Assembly: GCA_030725745.1 (NCBI GenBank)
Contig: JANRFH010000041.1
Coordinates: 1-64,000, forward strand
DNA length: 64,000 nucleotides
Reading direction: 5' to 3'
DNA from: Akkermansiaceae bacterium
GTDB lineage: Bacteria; Verrucomicrobiota; Verrucomicrobiia; Verrucomicrobiales; Akkermansiaceae
Notes under the pieces: generated by a model
What the model was told of the DNA's origin: nothing
The model's input: the letters and a program-made list of their open reading frames with translations, nothing else
Databases searched by the model: none
Translations under genes and position numbers: made by a program
Shown here: positions 17,655-29,000 of the stretch, one piece after another
How positions within the stretch are numbered: position 1 is the stretch's first letter
How the letters are laid out: every line of letters starts with the position of its first letter

Positions 17655-19538
17655 ATGTTCCGCTATCCCAAAGAGTATGATGTGATTGTGATCGGTGCCG
17701 GACACGCCGGTGTCGAGGCCGCCTTGTCTGCTGCAAGAATTGGCGCGCAAGTTGCCGTGCTCACCCAGAATCTCGATACGGTCGGTCAGATGTCCTGCAA
17801 CCCCGCTATCGGAGGATTGGCCAAAGGGCACATGGTTCGTGAAATCGATGCGTTGGGGGGCGCCATGGGCATCAACACAGATGCGACTGGCATCCAGTGG
17901 CGCATGCTGAACGCGTCCAAGGGGCCATCGGTTCGTGCTCCTCGCGCCCAATGCGACAAGAAGGCCTACCAGTTCCGGATGAAGATGGAGCTGGAAAAGG
18001 CGGAGGGCATCGACCTCCATCAAGGAAATGTGGCGGAGCTCATGGTCGATGGTGAAGACAGGATCACTGGGATAAGGACTTCTTTGGGTATGGAGATTGC
18101 GGGAAAATCCGTGATCCTCAGTGCCGGGACTTTCATGCGTGGACTCATGCACGTGGGTCTGAAAAATGAGAAAGGCGGAAGAATGGGGGATGCGATCTCT
18201 ACGGTTTCCGACTCCCTCAAGCTTCTAGGATTCCAAGTCGAGCGCTTCAAAACGGGTACCCCGTGCCGCCTGAACGGGCGCTCCCTGGACTTTTCCAAAT
18301 GCGAAGTCCAGCCGGGTGATGAGCCAATCCCCAAGTTCAGTTTTATGGCGGATCGCATCGAAAAGGGTGAAAACGACATCTTTACCCTCAATCCGTGGGG
18401 TGACCCGAAGTTCCACGTGGAACAAATGCCGTGCTGGGTGACCTACACGAACCCCGCCACTCACGAAATCATCACTAACAATCTCGACCAGTCACCCATG
18501 TATTGCGGTGTAATTGAGGGTGTGGGGCCGCGCTATTGCCCGTCCATCGAGGATAAGGTCGTGCGTTTCTCCGAGAAACCCCGCCATCAGGTTTTCCTAG
18601 AGCCGGAGGGTCGCCATACCCTCGAGTATTACGTCAACGGGGTTTCGACCTCTTTGCCCTACGAGGTTCAATTGAATTTCCTACGCACCATCCCCGGGCT
18701 GGAGAAATGTGAGATCCTGCGCCCCGGCTACGCGGTCGAATACGATTACTGCCCGCCGACCCAGCTTTTGCCGACTTTGGAGACCAAGCGCGTCGAGGGT
18801 CTGTATTTCGCCGGCCAGATCAACGGAACCTCTGGATATGAGGAAGCGGCAGGGCAGGGGCTAATTGCCGGAACAAACGCCGCGCTCAAGGTGCTGGGTC
18901 GGCCAGCGTTTGTGCTGGGTCGCGATGAAGCCTATCTCGGCGTGATGATCGATGATCTTGTTACTCGTGGCTGCACTGAGCCCTACCGCATGTTTACCAG
19001 CCGAGCCGAATACCGGCTTTTGCTCCGTCAGGACAATGCCGACCTGCGACTCACTCGCAAGGGTGCGGAATTCGGCCTGACCTCTGGTGAGCGGCTTGAT
19101 CGTGTTGTCCAGAAAGTCACCGAGCTAGAGCGCGCAGATGCTTGGGTGAAAAAAACCAGCTATTCTGGCGTGAAGCTCGACCAATGGCTGCGTCGCTCGG
19201 ACAGCAGCTGGAAAGATCTTCCTGAAGAAATGATCGCGGAATTCCCCAACGATCTCTGGCCGCTCATCGAAACGGATTTCAAATACGCAGGCCACCTTGG
19301 CAGGCAGCAGCAACAGATCGACCGCATGTCGCGGCAGGAAAACCGTAAAATTCCTGAGGGGCTCGATTTTTCCGCCATCCCTGCGTTGAAAAAAGAGGCT
19401 CAGGTTCGTTTTACCGAGATCCGCCCCCGCACCATCGGCCAGGCGGGCAGGATTCCCGGCATCACCCCTGCGGATGTGGCGATCCTGACCATCTGGCTGG
19501 AAAAACGGGAGAAATCGGCTGTCGAGACCGCCGAGTAA
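17655..19538 (+). CDS. mnmG: tRNA uridine-34 5-carboxymethylaminomethyl synthase subunit MnmG (GidA)
   Basis: FAD-dependent tRNA-modifying enzyme of 627 residues, the normal length. It works with MnmE to add the carboxymethylaminomethyl group to U34 of tRNAs reading two-fold codons. The FAD motif [11 protein letters not shown] is near residues 14-24, the [24 protein letters not shown] block is diagnostic, and the C-terminal helical domain ends with [17 protein letters not shown]. In many bacteria mnmG lies beside oriC with rsmG and parAB; here the neighbour genes are different, but two parS-like sites are present, one of them inside this gene. Confidence 0.97.
   Translation: MFRYPKEYDVIVIGAGHAGVEAALSAARIGAQVAVLTQNLDTVGQMSCNPAIGGLAKGHMVREIDALGGAMGINTDATGIQWRMLNASKGPSVRAPRAQCDKKAYQFRMKMELEKAEGIDLHQGNVAELMVDGEDRITGIRTSLGMEIAGKSVILSAGTFMRGLMHVGLKNEKGGRMGDAISTVSDSLKLLGFQVERFKTGTPCRLNGRSLDFSKCEVQPGDEPIPKFSFMADRIEKGENDIFTLNPWGDPKFHVEQMPCWVTYTNPATHEIITNNLDQSPMYCGVIEGVGPRYCPSIEDKVVRFSEKPRHQVFLEPEGRHTLEYYVNGVSTSLPYEVQLNFLRTIPGLEKCEILRPGYAVEYDYCPPTQLLPTLETKRVEGLYFAGQINGTSGYEEAAGQGLIAGTNAALKVLGRPAFVLGRDEAYLGVMIDDLVTRGCTEPYRMFTSRAEYRLLLRQDNADLRLTRKGAEFGLTSGERLDRVVQKVTELERADAWVKKTSYSGVKLDQWLRRSDSSWKDLPEEMIAEFPNDLWPLIETDFKYAGHLGRQQQQIDRMSRQENRKIPEGLDFSAIPALKKEAQVRFTEIRPRTIGQAGRIPGITPADVAILTIWLEKREKSAVETAE
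18409..18424. promoter_or_regulatory. parS: parS-like ParB-binding site 2 (inside mnmG)
   Basis: AGTTCCACGTGGAACA carries the same 14-base palindrome as site 1, with the variant base at the other end. It encodes FHVE in the MnmG product, so part of its sequence is constrained by the protein, but the exact codons chosen complete the palindrome. Confidence 0.72.
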
Positions 19539-19584
19539 ACCCATTACTACTATATCTCTAGTAATTACGGCTTCTTCCGGCTGC

Positions 19585-19778
19585 CAGGGCTACCTCATTC
19601 TGAAGAAGGAACCGCGAATGAACGCGAATGGACGCAAATCGATTGCAATTTCCGGACTATCGTCACCTACAATGGGTCAAACTTTGCTAGTTTGGTGCCG
19701 TTGAAGTTCAAATATCCACTCTTATTCGCGCCCATTGGCGTTCATTCGCGGTGGATAATTCAAAACGAGGGAGCCCTG
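19585..19778. repeat. Foldback intergenic repeat, copy A
   Basis: Inner arms at 19611-19639 and 19724-19752 are near-perfect inverted copies built from ACCGCGAATGAACGCGAATG-like units; outer arms at 19585-19599 and 19764-19778 pair at all but two positions. The 84-base centre is unrelated to that of copy B (49511-49699). It fills most of the 295-base gap between mnmG and the next gene, in which I see no coding sequence. Confidence 0.75.
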
Positions 19779-19833
19779 TTCCAGTTGGCAAAGATGGGTT
19801 GCCCGCCTAGATACATCCTGCTTTCAATGCTGC

Positions 19834-20568
19834 GTGGAAAGCCGCAAGCACCTCCCTAACAACGCCTCGCTGATCTTTTTGGTTGCGGCGAACCTGCTGC
19901 CTGTCGTCGGCGTGCTGAGTTGGGGTTGGAGCGTTTTCGAGATCGTTTCACTGTATTGGTTCGAGAATGTGGTGATCGGAGCGGTGAACGTTCTGAAAAT
20001 CATTACCTGTTGCCCGGATCCGGAACTCAAGGATGCCAAAGAGCATTTCCTGAAAGAGTCCCCGGATATGCCGGCCCACCTCCGGAGCCCGGCAGGAAGT
20101 AGCGCCCTCCACCACGGGGCGAAGTTCTTTCTCGTCCCATTTTTCACCGTGCACTACGGGATGTTTTGTTTCGTCCATGGAATTTTCGTTTTCACCCTGT
20201 TGGGAGGAGCAGGTGGAAGGATGATTTCCAGCGGCCCGTTCAGCGGCATGGGAAGGATGGTTTCAGAAATCTTCGGCTCGGGAGGGCAATGGTTTGTGCT
20301 CGCGATCATCGCCAGCCACCTCTTTTCGTTCTTTTTCAACTATCTCGGAAAGGGGGAATACCGCCGCACCGTCCCGCCGCAGCTGATGATTGCGCCATAC
20401 GGACGTATCGTGATCCTGCATGTCGCCATCATGTTCGGCGCGTTCCTTATCCTGGCGCTCGGCAGTCCGGTTTTCCTTCTTCTCCTCCTCATCGCCGGGA
20501 AAATCGCCTTAGATGTCAAACTTCACCGGCGAAGCCACGCTAAAATGGTTAAGTCGCGAATCCCCTGA
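19834..20568 (+). CDS. DUF6498-like membrane protein
   Basis: A 244-residue integral membrane protein from a GTG start. Hydrophobic segments lie at about 12-32, 38-55, 98-122, 140-165 and 188-225. The start of the second helix, EIVSLYWFENVVIGAVNVLKI, and the FFTVHYGMFCFVHGIFVF stretch are typical of a family annotated as DUF6498, whose role is unknown. The conserved tyrosines, tryptophans and histidines inside membrane segments may form a binding site. It follows the foldback repeat and precedes the small basic protein gene. No close ATG is available in frame, so the GTG is retained. Confidence 0.7.
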   Translation: MESRKHLPNNASLIFLVAANLLPVVGVLSWGWSVFEIVSLYWFENVVIGAVNVLKIITCCPDPELKDAKEHFLKESPDMPAHLRSPAGSSALHHGAKFFLVPFFTVHYGMFCFVHGIFVFTLLGGAGGRMISSGPFSGMGRMVSEIFGSGGQWFVLAIIASHLFSFFFNYLGKGEYRRTVPPQLMIAPYGRIVILHVAIMFGAFLILALGSPVFLLLLLIAGKIALDVKLHRRSHAKMVKSRIP

Positions 20569-20671
20569 CAAAGCCGAAATATCTTTTCAAAAAATTTGCC
20601 CCACTTTCGCATTGCCACCGTAGAAATTTGGCACTAGTTTCCGCGCCCCAACCGTCCAACCCCGTTCAAAG

Positions 20672-20827
20672 ATGTCCAAGCATAACTCTCTCAAATCAAA
20701 CGCCACCGTTGGCGGCAAACGCTCCGTCCTCAAACGTTTCGAGCGCGTAAAACTTCTTAAAGAACGCGGCGAATGGAAAAAGGGTGCATCGCCAATCGGC
20801 CTTCCGAAGACCAAGCACGACGCTTGA
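20672..20827 (+). CDS. Chlamydiae/Verrucomicrobia-type small basic protein
   Basis: A 51-residue, very basic protein that begins MSKHNSLKSN, has a central VLKRFERVKLLKERGEW helix and ends GLPKTKHDA. This matches the small basic protein family found almost only in Chlamydiae and Verrucomicrobia; its role is unknown, though a nucleic-acid or ribosome association is plausible from the charge. The ATG is at 20672 and the TGA at 20825-20827. It lies 71 bases upstream of a pseudouridine synthase gene. It is the clearest lineage marker in the window. Confidence 0.93.
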   Translation: MSKHNSLKSNATVGGKRSVLKRFERVKLLKERGEWKKGASPIGLPKTKHDA

Positions 20828-20898
20828 TCTGTCGGCCAGTTTTCTTGCTCCCCATTTCCAACCCCGTTGTCTGATCTGCGGGGCACCCAAGTTTCATT

Positions 20899-21600
20899 AT
20901 GCCTGAGGGAGTGCGCCTGAACAAATACCTCGCTTCGTGCGGGGTCGGATCTCGTCGTGGCTGTGAAGAGCTGATCGAGACCGGTCGTGTCGAGGTGAAC
21001 GGTGAGCCGTGCATCAAGCTCGCTACTCGGGTGAGCGATTCCGACCATGTCCGCGTGGATGGGAAACGCGTTTTTCCGAAGGCGGAAGTCGTCGTGATTT
21101 TCCACAAACCCCGGGGCTATGTCTGCACCCGCAGCGACGAGCTCGGCCGCGAGACGATCTACGATCTCCTGCCCGCCACTCTGCAAACGCTCCACCACGT
21201 CGGTCGGTTGGATGCGGATTCCGAGGGCATGCTCATCCTCACCAATGACGGAGACCTTTCCCAGCAGCTCATGCATCCATCGAAATCGGTGGAAAAGGAA
21301 TACCTCGTCACTTCCAACCAAGCTTTCGAAAACTCACACCTCGACCAGTTTCTCGCCGGGGTTTACACCGAGGAAGGGAAGCTGAAGGCGAAGGACATCG
21401 AGCGCATTTCCGCGCGCCGTATCAAAGTCGTTCTCGACCACGGTGCGAAACGCCAGATCCGCGTGATGTTTGAGTCGCTCGGCTATCAGGTGACCAAGCT
21501 CCTTCGCGTGCGCATCGGAAATCTCTGGCTCGGTGATCTTGAATCAGGCCGCTGGGCGATCCTGAATCCCAAGGAAGTCGCGATGTTGCTTGGCAAATAA
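20899..21600 (+). CDS. RsuA/RluB-family rRNA pseudouridine synthase
   Basis: A 233-residue enzyme with an N-terminal S4 RNA-binding domain (about 5-55, VRLNKYLASCGVGSRRGCEELI) and a catalytic domain with the active-site Asp in GRLDADSEGML. The KRQIRVMFESLGYQVTKLLRVRIG segment near the C terminus is characteristic. It isomerises a uridine in 16S or 23S rRNA; RluB/RluE/RluF and RsuA cannot be separated safely by eye. It lies downstream of the small basic protein gene and may be co-transcribed, which would link both to ribosomes. Confidence 0.92.
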   Translation: MPEGVRLNKYLASCGVGSRRGCEELIETGRVEVNGEPCIKLATRVSDSDHVRVDGKRVFPKAEVVVIFHKPRGYVCTRSDELGRETIYDLLPATLQTLHHVGRLDADSEGMLILTNDGDLSQQLMHPSKSVEKEYLVTSNQAFENSHLDQFLAGVYTEEGKLKAKDIERISARRIKVVLDHGAKRQIRVMFESLGYQVTKLLRVRIGNLWLGDLESGRWAILNPKEVAMLLGK

Positions 21601-21616
21601 TCCTCTGGGATTCCGT

Positions 21617-22924
21617 TCAAGAGCAACTCGGGAGCACCAAGGTTTCAACCTCCTGATCTTCAGAAACCGGTGGAGCAGAGAGTTTGCGGGTAACTGCATC
21701 GTATTCGAAGGCTTTGCCGTTGATCGGATTGGTAACGACGCCCTCCGAATCTTCCGCCCCGATCGATCCTTCCTTCCGCTCAAGAATCAGCAACTCCATC
21801 GCCGCGTCATACTGAGCAACTTTCATTGCCGCGCGGACAAATCCCTTCGCCCATGATTGGGTGCCGATCATAAAAATGTCGGCAATTTCCCGGCTCTCTT
21901 CGGAGAGATCACGGTAAAATTCGTTCGATGCGTTGCCGTCATAGGTCAACAGATCTGCGAGTTGTTTTCTGCGAATCGATTCGATCTGGAAAGAGAAGTT
22001 TGCAGCATGGGCGCGAGCCAAGTTTTCACCATCTTTGGGGGCGTTGGGCTTGGATGGATCGAGAATGATTGGATAAAGCATGTAGCGGGAACCTATGAAC
22101 CACTCTCCCCGCAAGACCTCTGCGTATGACGCTGGGGTGTATTGATGATGGTTGAGCGCCTCTTTCCACCGGACAAGATCCGCGTCTTTGCCCAGTGCGG
22201 GCAGCAAATGCTTGAATGTAATATCACGAACGCTCAGGTCGATCAATACGGCGATCGTTTCTGATAAAAGATTGGGATTCTCAATCTTGCGGTAATGGGA
22301 GCCAAGGTTCGCAGCCGCCATCACGAGCCGCAGCACTTCATCCTCATCGCCCGCTTCCGCCGCCAGCCGAGCTTTCAGCAGAAGTATACTGGTGCCGTTG
22401 TAAGGAACTCTCGCTGCGATGAATCCGATATAGTCATCCGGCATGTTGTTTGAAGAGCAGCTTTCCATCAGCGAGATATCTTCGATCCGTGAGACGAATT
22501 CCGCATGCTCCTCAAGGCATCTCCGGGCTGCTTCCGCATCTAAAGCAGCTTCCCCTTTTAACATTTCCTGAAACTCTGCGGACAACTGGGGCCCTGCAAA
22601 GCTCGACCCACCAAGCAGATACAGCTGTAGGAACGCATTTTCATCATCAGGAACGGGATGACTCGCGGCAGCTAGATTCGGAAACTCCCTGGTCAGATCC
22701 GAAATCAGATCTTCCACCACATGGCGGGTTCTTGCGAGTTGCTCCGGAGTGGGCATATCGAAATCCTGTGGTTCCTTGTATTTCAGGATCTCGAAAAAAT
22801 CCGCCTGGGCACGAACACTCATCGGCACGGAATTGAACTTTTTCCAAACCAACGCCCCAGCCACACCGGACAAAAGCATTGGCACGATACAGATCAGAAA
22901 AAGGCGGGATGGGCGATACTTCAT
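21617..22924 (-). CDS. Hypothetical membrane-anchored protein
   Basis: A 435-residue protein I do not recognise. It starts [18 protein letters not shown], a single signal anchor at about 6-28, followed by a large soluble, mostly helical region that would face the periplasm. Near the end, [11 protein letters not shown] resembles a motif seen at the C termini of other hypothetical proteins in Verrucomicrobiota and Planctomycetota. A longer in-frame start at 23158 would overlap the acs start and lacks a signal sequence. It is divergent from acs across a 136-base gap. Confidence 0.75.
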   Translation of the reverse strand: MKYRPSRLFLICIVPMLLSGVAGALVWKKFNSVPMSVRAQADFFEILKYKEPQDFDMPTPEQLARTRHVVEDLISDLTREFPNLAAASHPVPDDENAFLQLYLLGGSSFAGPQLSAEFQEMLKGEAALDAEAARRCLEEHAEFVSRIEDISLMESCSSNNMPDDYIGFIAARVPYNGTSILLLKARLAAEAGDEDEVLRLVMAAANLGSHYRKIENPNLLSETIAVLIDLSVRDITFKHLLPALGKDADLVRWKEALNHHQYTPASYAEVLRGEWFIGSRYMLYPIILDPSKPNAPKDGENLARAHAANFSFQIESIRRKQLADLLTYDGNASNEFYRDLSEESREIADIFMIGTQSWAKGFVRAAMKVAQYDAAMELLILERKEGSIGAEDSEGVVTNPINGKAFEYDAVTRKLSAPPVSEDQEVETLVLPSCS

Positions 22925-23060
22925 ACCGCGTTCTTTAATATATGTTTTTCCTAACAATCCAAGAGTATTGTCCCGGTTCGCGTTTTCGCAGTCGATGGGA
23001 AACTCGTTTCTGCGATTGCCCCCTTGGAAATGGATCTCTAACCTTTCGGCAGAAGATGCC

Positions 23061-25028
23061 ATGAGTGCAAAAAAATCGCCGAAAATCCAGAAAGACCACA
23101 GCGCAGAACTGACTGCGGTACATAAGCCTTCCAAAGAGTTTTCAAAGAAAGCCCGCATCCCATCGATGGCGGCTTATGAAAAGCTCTATAAGCATTCCAT
23201 CGACAAGCCGGAGAAATTTTGGGCGTCGGAGGCCAAGGAACTCACATGGCAAAAACCGTTTTCCAAAGTGTTGGATTGGAAGGCGCCTGATGCGAAGTGG
23301 TTCGTCGGAGGGAAAATCAATGTCGCGGAAAACTGCGTGGATCGCCATGCACTTGGCTCCCGCGCAAATAAGGCGGCGATCATCTGGGAAGGCGAGCCGG
23401 GCGACAAACGCACGATCACCTACGCCCAGCTCCACCGCGAGGTCTGCAAGTTCGCCAATGTCTTGCTCGCCCGTGGTGTGAAATCCAAAGACCGGGTGCT
23501 CATCTACATGCCGATGATCCCCGAGGCAGCCGTCGCCATGCTCGCATGCGCCCGCATCGGAGCGGTGCACAACGTGGTTTTCGGAGGCTTCGCTTCCGAG
23601 GCCATCCTCGATCGGCTTGAGGATTCGGGCGCGACGGCAATCGTCACCGCAGATGGCGGATGGAGGCGTGGCAAGGTCGTCGCCTTGAAACCCACCGTCG
23701 ATGAAGCGCTGAAAAAATACGGCAAGGTGACGAACATCTTTGTCGTGAACCGCACCGGAAACGACGTTTCCATGAAGTCGGGTCGCGACCACTGGTGGCA
23801 CGAAGAAATGGAAAACGCCTCCGCGAAGCACGAGCCGAAAGGCTTCGATTCCGAGCACCCACTTTTTATCCTCTACACCTCCGGCTCTACAGGGAAACCG
23901 AAAGGCATCCTCCACACCTCCGGCGGCTACCTCACCGGAACCTACGCGACCTGCAAATACATCTTCGATATGCGCGACGAGGATGTCTACTGGTGCACCG
24001 CCGATGTCGGCTGGATCACCGGGCATTCTTACATCGTTTACGGCCCCATGGCGAACGGTGTGACTCAGGTCATGTATGAAGGCGCGCCGAACCAGCCGGA
24101 CTTCGGGCGGTTCTGGAAAATGATCGAGGAGCACCGAGTCACCATTTTCTACACGGCACCCACCGCCATCCGTGCATTTATCAAGGCTGGCGACGAGTTC
24201 CCTGATAAACACGACCTTTCCTCTCTCCGCCTCCTCGGCTCAGTCGGTGAGCCGATCAACCCGGAAGCTTGGCATTGGTATTATAACAAGATCGGTGGGG
24301 GAAATTGCCCCATCGTCGATACCTGGTGGCAGACAGAAACCGGTGCAATACTCATTTCTCCGATCCCCGGCGCAACCCCGTGCATTCCGGGCACGGCCAC
24401 CCGGCCGTTCTTCGGGATCGATGTCGCCATCCTCGATGACGAAGGCAAGGAGTGCCCGCCAGAAGTCCAGGGTCGCCTCGTGATCCGCAAGCCATGGCCT
24501 TCGATGACGCGCACGATTTACGGCGATAAAGCCCGTTTCAAGAAAACCTATTTTGCCGACTATCCCGGCCTCTACACCGCTGGCGACGGCGCGAAACGCG
24601 ACAAAAAAGGCAATTTCTGGATCATCGGCCGTCTCGACGATGTGCTCAATGTCTCCGGCCACCGCTTGGGCACCGCCGAGATCGAATCCGCTTTGGTCGC
24701 CCACCCGGCAGTCGCTGAGTCGGCTGCTGTCGGCCGGCCACATGACCTGAAAGGCCAAGCCGTTGCCGTTTTCGTCTCTCTGAAATTAGGATACGAAGCC
24801 TCCCCCGAACTGGAATCGGAACTCCGTAACCACGTCGGAAAAGTCATCGGTGCGATCGCCAAGCCAGACGACATTCATTTCACTCCCGCCTTGCCGAAAA
24901 CCCGTTCAGGGAAAATCATCAGGCGCTTGTTGAAAGAGCTGGTCACCACCGGCACCATTTCTGGAAATGTGACCACCTTGGAAGACATGAGTGTCATCGA
25001 TCATTTGAAATCACTCTTGGCGAAGTAG
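23061..25028 (+). CDS. acs: Acetyl-CoA synthetase
   Basis: AMP-forming acetate-CoA ligase of 655 residues, the standard length. The ATG at 23061 gives [10 protein letters not shown]; a longer frame from 22749 is mostly antisense to the divergent gene. The phosphate-binding loop [11 protein letters not shown] lies near 271-281, DTWWQTETG follows, and the C-terminal [11 protein letters not shown] contains the catalytic Lys that is the usual target of regulatory acetylation. It activates acetate for central metabolism. A coiled-coil protein gene begins nine bases downstream. Confidence 0.97.
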   Translation: MSAKKSPKIQKDHSAELTAVHKPSKEFSKKARIPSMAAYEKLYKHSIDKPEKFWASEAKELTWQKPFSKVLDWKAPDAKWFVGGKINVAENCVDRHALGSRANKAAIIWEGEPGDKRTITYAQLHREVCKFANVLLARGVKSKDRVLIYMPMIPEAAVAMLACARIGAVHNVVFGGFASEAILDRLEDSGATAIVTADGGWRRGKVVALKPTVDEALKKYGKVTNIFVVNRTGNDVSMKSGRDHWWHEEMENASAKHEPKGFDSEHPLFILYTSGSTGKPKGILHTSGGYLTGTYATCKYIFDMRDEDVYWCTADVGWITGHSYIVYGPMANGVTQVMYEGAPNQPDFGRFWKMIEEHRVTIFYTAPTAIRAFIKAGDEFPDKHDLSSLRLLGSVGEPINPEAWHWYYNKIGGGNCPIVDTWWQTETGAILISPIPGATPCIPGTATRPFFGIDVAILDDEGKECPPEVQGRLVIRKPWPSMTRTIYGDKARFKKTYFADYPGLYTAGDGAKRDKKGNFWIIGRLDDVLNVSGHRLGTAEIESALVAHPAVAESAAVGRPHDLKGQAVAVFVSLKLGYEASPELESELRNHVGKVIGAIAKPDDIHFTPALPKTRSGKIIRRLLKELVTTGTISGNVTTLEDMSVIDHLKSLLAK

Positions 25029-25037
25029 CAAAAAGGC

Positions 25038-25910
25038 ATGACCCCAACCAAATATTACGTTTTCCGGATCGCGCAGATTTTCGGCTACAACCGGAAAAAT
25101 ATACGCATGGGTGCGGCTGCTACGGAAACCCATTTGCTCAAGGAGGCGGAGTCGCACCTTGGCCGGGCGATTTGGAAGAACGTTGAGAACATCGAGGGAG
25201 TTTCCGTGGAATACTGGAATCTCAGGAAGCTTGAGAATCGCCATGAGCTTCTCGCGGAAAAACTGATTCAATGTCGGGATGAGCTCACGAAAGCCCATGA
25301 GGAGCGGGCAAGTTTGCTGGAGATTTCGAACGAGCCCTTCATGGATCTCATTGAAAAACGTAAGGAAATCTTGAGGGAGATGGAAGGGTTCGCCCGTGAG
25401 AGGGATGCGGTGGTCGCAAGGGCGAGGGAGATCCGCCGCGCCTACGACGGTTTTAAGACCAAACAGGAAGTGCTTACCAAGGAGGGAAACCACGCCCCCG
25501 AGGAGTTTGAAAAAATAACGCAACGGCTTGCCAGCCTGAAAACCGAATTCTCTGCCCTGAAGCGTGAGCGCCATGATATCGCCGAAAAAATCTCTGTAGG
25601 TGACGCAAAAATCGATGACATCGATGCAGAGGTTCTTGAGCGTAAAAAAGAGCGCCGAAGCAAGGCCTCAGAAGCTTTTCAGCAGATCGGCGATGCGAAT
25701 CAAGAAATGTCTACTCTACGCAGTGAAATGGGATCACTCAACACTCAGATTGGCCTGCTCTATTCTGAAATCGGGCGGTATGTGAGCCTGAATGCCTCGT
25801 CTGATCCGTCATGCATGAAGGCCTGTGAAAAATACAGGGGCTTAGTGGATGTGATGGGAGCTCTGCGGAAGTCGATCCTCTACAATCACAAGCTTGCCGA
25901 CGAAGCGTAG
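25038..25910 (+). CDS. Coiled-coil protein of unknown function
   Basis: A 290-residue protein. After a 50-residue start (KYYVFRIAQIFGYNRKNIRM), residues about 55-235 are dominated by charged heptad-like repeats rich in Glu, Lys and Arg, predicting long coiled coils. The last 45 residues (DPSCMKACEKYRGLVDVMGALRKS) return to a globular-looking pattern with two cysteines. It has no signal peptide or ATP-binding motif, so it is not an SMC. The nine-base spacing from acs suggests co-transcription, but nothing in the sequence explains a link with acetate activation. Confidence 0.8.
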   Translation: MTPTKYYVFRIAQIFGYNRKNIRMGAAATETHLLKEAESHLGRAIWKNVENIEGVSVEYWNLRKLENRHELLAEKLIQCRDELTKAHEERASLLEISNEPFMDLIEKRKEILREMEGFARERDAVVARAREIRRAYDGFKTKQEVLTKEGNHAPEEFEKITQRLASLKTEFSALKRERHDIAEKISVGDAKIDDIDAEVLERKKERRSKASEAFQQIGDANQEMSTLRSEMGSLNTQIGLLYSEIGRYVSLNASSDPSCMKACEKYRGLVDVMGALRKSILYNHKLADEA

Positions 25911-26011
25911 ACTGACCCCCGCGTGTTTCTGGCTCAATCGACGCTGCTTTTCTTTACAATCCGGAAATCCCCTGTCACACCCCTGAAAGTTTAAGCAACA
26001 CTCGCGCGCAC

Positions 26012-29000
26012 ATGCCAAAAGACACCTCGATCCACAAAATTCTCGTCATCGGCTCCGGCCCCATCGTTATCGGCCAAGGCTGCGAATTTGACTATTCTGG
26101 CGTCCAAGCCTGCAAAGCCCTGAAAGAAGAAGGCTACGAGGTCATTTTGGTGAACTCGAACCCCGCCACGATCATGACCGATCCGGAGTTCGCGCACCGC
26201 ACCTACATCGAGCCGATCACCCCAGAAGTCGTCGAAAAAATCATCATCCGCGAGAAGCCCGATGCCCTCCTCCCGACCCTCGGTGGTCAGACGGCGCTGA
26301 ACACCTCGATGTCGCTTTTCAAAGCCGGCATCCTCGAAAAGCACGGCGTGAAAATGATCGGTGCCAATGCCGAAGCCATCGACAAAGGCGAAGACCGCCA
26401 CCTCTTCAAAGAGGCCATGGAGAAAATCGGCCTCGACATGCCGCGCTCCGGTATCGCCCGCACCAAGGAAGAAGCCCGCGAAGTCGCAGCGGAAATCGGC
26501 ACTTTCCCGCTCATCGTCCGCCCCGCATTCACCCTCGGTGGCCAGGGTGGCGGCATTGCCTACAACAAGGAAGAATTCGAGGAAATCGTCCATCGCGGCC
26601 TTGATCTCTCACCCGTTTCCGAAGTCCTCATCGACGAGTCACTGCTCGGTTGGAAGGAATTCGAAATGGAAGTCATGCGTGACCGAGCCGACAACTGCGT
26701 GGTCATCTGCTCCATCGAAAACCTCGATCCCATGGGCGTCCACACCGGCGACTCGATCACCGTCGCGCCGATTCAGACGCTCACCGATCGCGAATACCAG
26801 ATCATGCGCGACGCCTCTTTCGCCGTCATCCGCGAGATCGGTGTCGAAACGGGCGGCTCGAACATCCAGTTCGCCACCGATCCAAAGACCGGCCGCATGA
26901 TCGTCATCGAGATGAATCCACGCGTCTCCCGCTCCTCCGCGCTAGCATCAAAAGCCACCGGTTTCCCCATCGCCAAAATCGCCGCGAAACTCGCCGTCGG
27001 CTACACCCTCGATGAGCTTCCGAATGACATCACCCAAGTCACTCCGGCCTCCTTCGAACCTACTATAGATTACGTAGTTACGAAAATCCCTCGCTTCACC
27101 TTCGAGAAATTCCCTACGGCAAACGAAGTCCTCACCACTTCCATGAAGTCCGTCGGCGAGGCCATGTCCATCGGCCGCACCTTCAAGGAATCCATGCAGA
27201 AATGCCTGCGCTCCCTTGAAACAGGTCGCTGGGGCTTCGGTTTCGACAAGGGCGATCCGCAATCGCCCACCAAGGACGAAATCACCCGCAAGCTTCAGAT
27301 TCCGAACTGCGAACGCATTTTCTGGCTCCAGACCGCCTTCGTCAACGGCTGGACAATCGACGAAATTTTCGATGCGACAAACATCGACCGATGGTTCCTC
27401 CGCCACCTTGAGCAAATCGCCAAAGAAGGCCAAAACCTCGCCACCCTCGACCTCAAGCAGGCCAAAAAACTCGGCTTCTCGGATCGCCAGATCGCCAAAG
27501 CCAAAGGCACCTCCGAAGACGAAGTCCGCGCCGAGCGCAAAGCCGCTGGCATCATCCCGACCTACCGTCTTGTCGATACCTGCGCCGCCGAATTCGAGGC
27601 CTTCACACCGTATTTCTACTCCACCTACGGCGACGAAAATGAAGCACGCCAGTCAGACAAAAAGAAAATCATCATCCTCGGTGGCGGCCCCAACCGCATC
27701 GGCCAAGGCATCGAGTTCGACTACTGCTGTGTCCACGCCGCCTTCGCGCTCAAAGAGCTCGGCTACGAGACCATCATGGTCAACTCCAACCCCGAGACCG
27801 TCTCCACCGACTACGACACCTCGGACAAACTCTTCTTCGAGCCACTTACCCTCGAAGACGTCCTCAACATCTGCGATCAGGAAAACCCCTACGGCGTCAT
27901 CGTCCAGTTCGGCGGCCAGACACCGCTAAACCTCGCCGCAGACCTTGAGCGCCACGGCGTTCCCATCATCGGCACCTCGCCGAAGTCGATCGAACTCGCG
28001 GAGGACAGGAAATTTTTCTCCGCCCTCCTCGACAAGCTCAATCTCAAGCAAGCCGAAGCAGGCACCGCCACCAACGAAGCCGAAGCCATAGAAATCGCAA
28101 ACCGCATCGGCTACCCGGTTCTCGTCCGCCCGTCCTTCGTCCTCGGTGGCCGTGGCATGATGATCGTCTATAGCGATTCCGAACTCACCCGCTACATGCG
28201 CGAAGCCGTCATCGCCTCGCCCGAGCGCCCCGTCCTTGTCGACCGCTTCCTCGACAACGCCACCGAAGTGGATGTCGATTGCATTTCCGATGGAGAAACC
28301 TCCGTCGTCGGCGCGATCATGGAGCACATCGAGCAAGCCGGCATCCACTCCGGAGACTCCGCCTGCGTCATTCCCTCGTTTTCTCTTTCGGATTCCATCA
28401 AAGCGGAAATCACCCGTGCCGCCATCGACCTCGCCCGCGAGCTCGAAGTGCGCGGCCTGATGAACATCCAGTTCGCCGTGAAAGACGAGCAACTCTACGT
28501 CATCGAGGTCAATCCACGCGCCTCCCGCACCGTCCCCTTCGTCAGCAAATCCACTGGCGTTTCCCTCGCCAAGCTCGCTGCGAAAGTCATGGTCGGTGAA
28601 AAACTGGCAGACATGGGCTACACCCAAACCATCGTGCCGTCACACTTCTCCGTCAAGGAAGCCGTCTTCCCATGGAACCGCTTCCCCGGCATCGACATCG
28701 TACTCGGCCCCGAAATGAAATCCACCGGAGAGGTCATGGGCATCGATACCGACTGGGGCATGGCCTACGCAAAAGCCCAGATCAGCGCCTTCAACCCGCT
28801 TCCAAAATCAGGTAACGTGTTCCTCTCCGTTTCAGACAGAGACAAAGACCGTGCCGTCAACGTCGCCCGTGACCTCCACGAACTCGGCTTCAAAATCGTC
28901 TCCACCGGCGGCACCCTCGCGAAACTTGCCGAGGCCGGCATCCCCGCAGAACGCGTTTACAAAGTCCTCGAGCAAGCCCGCCCGAACATCATCGACATGA

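Noticed and set aside
23142-24212. Minus-strand open frame of 356 codons opposite acs
   Set aside because: It lies wholly inside acs and has no start context or domain pattern.
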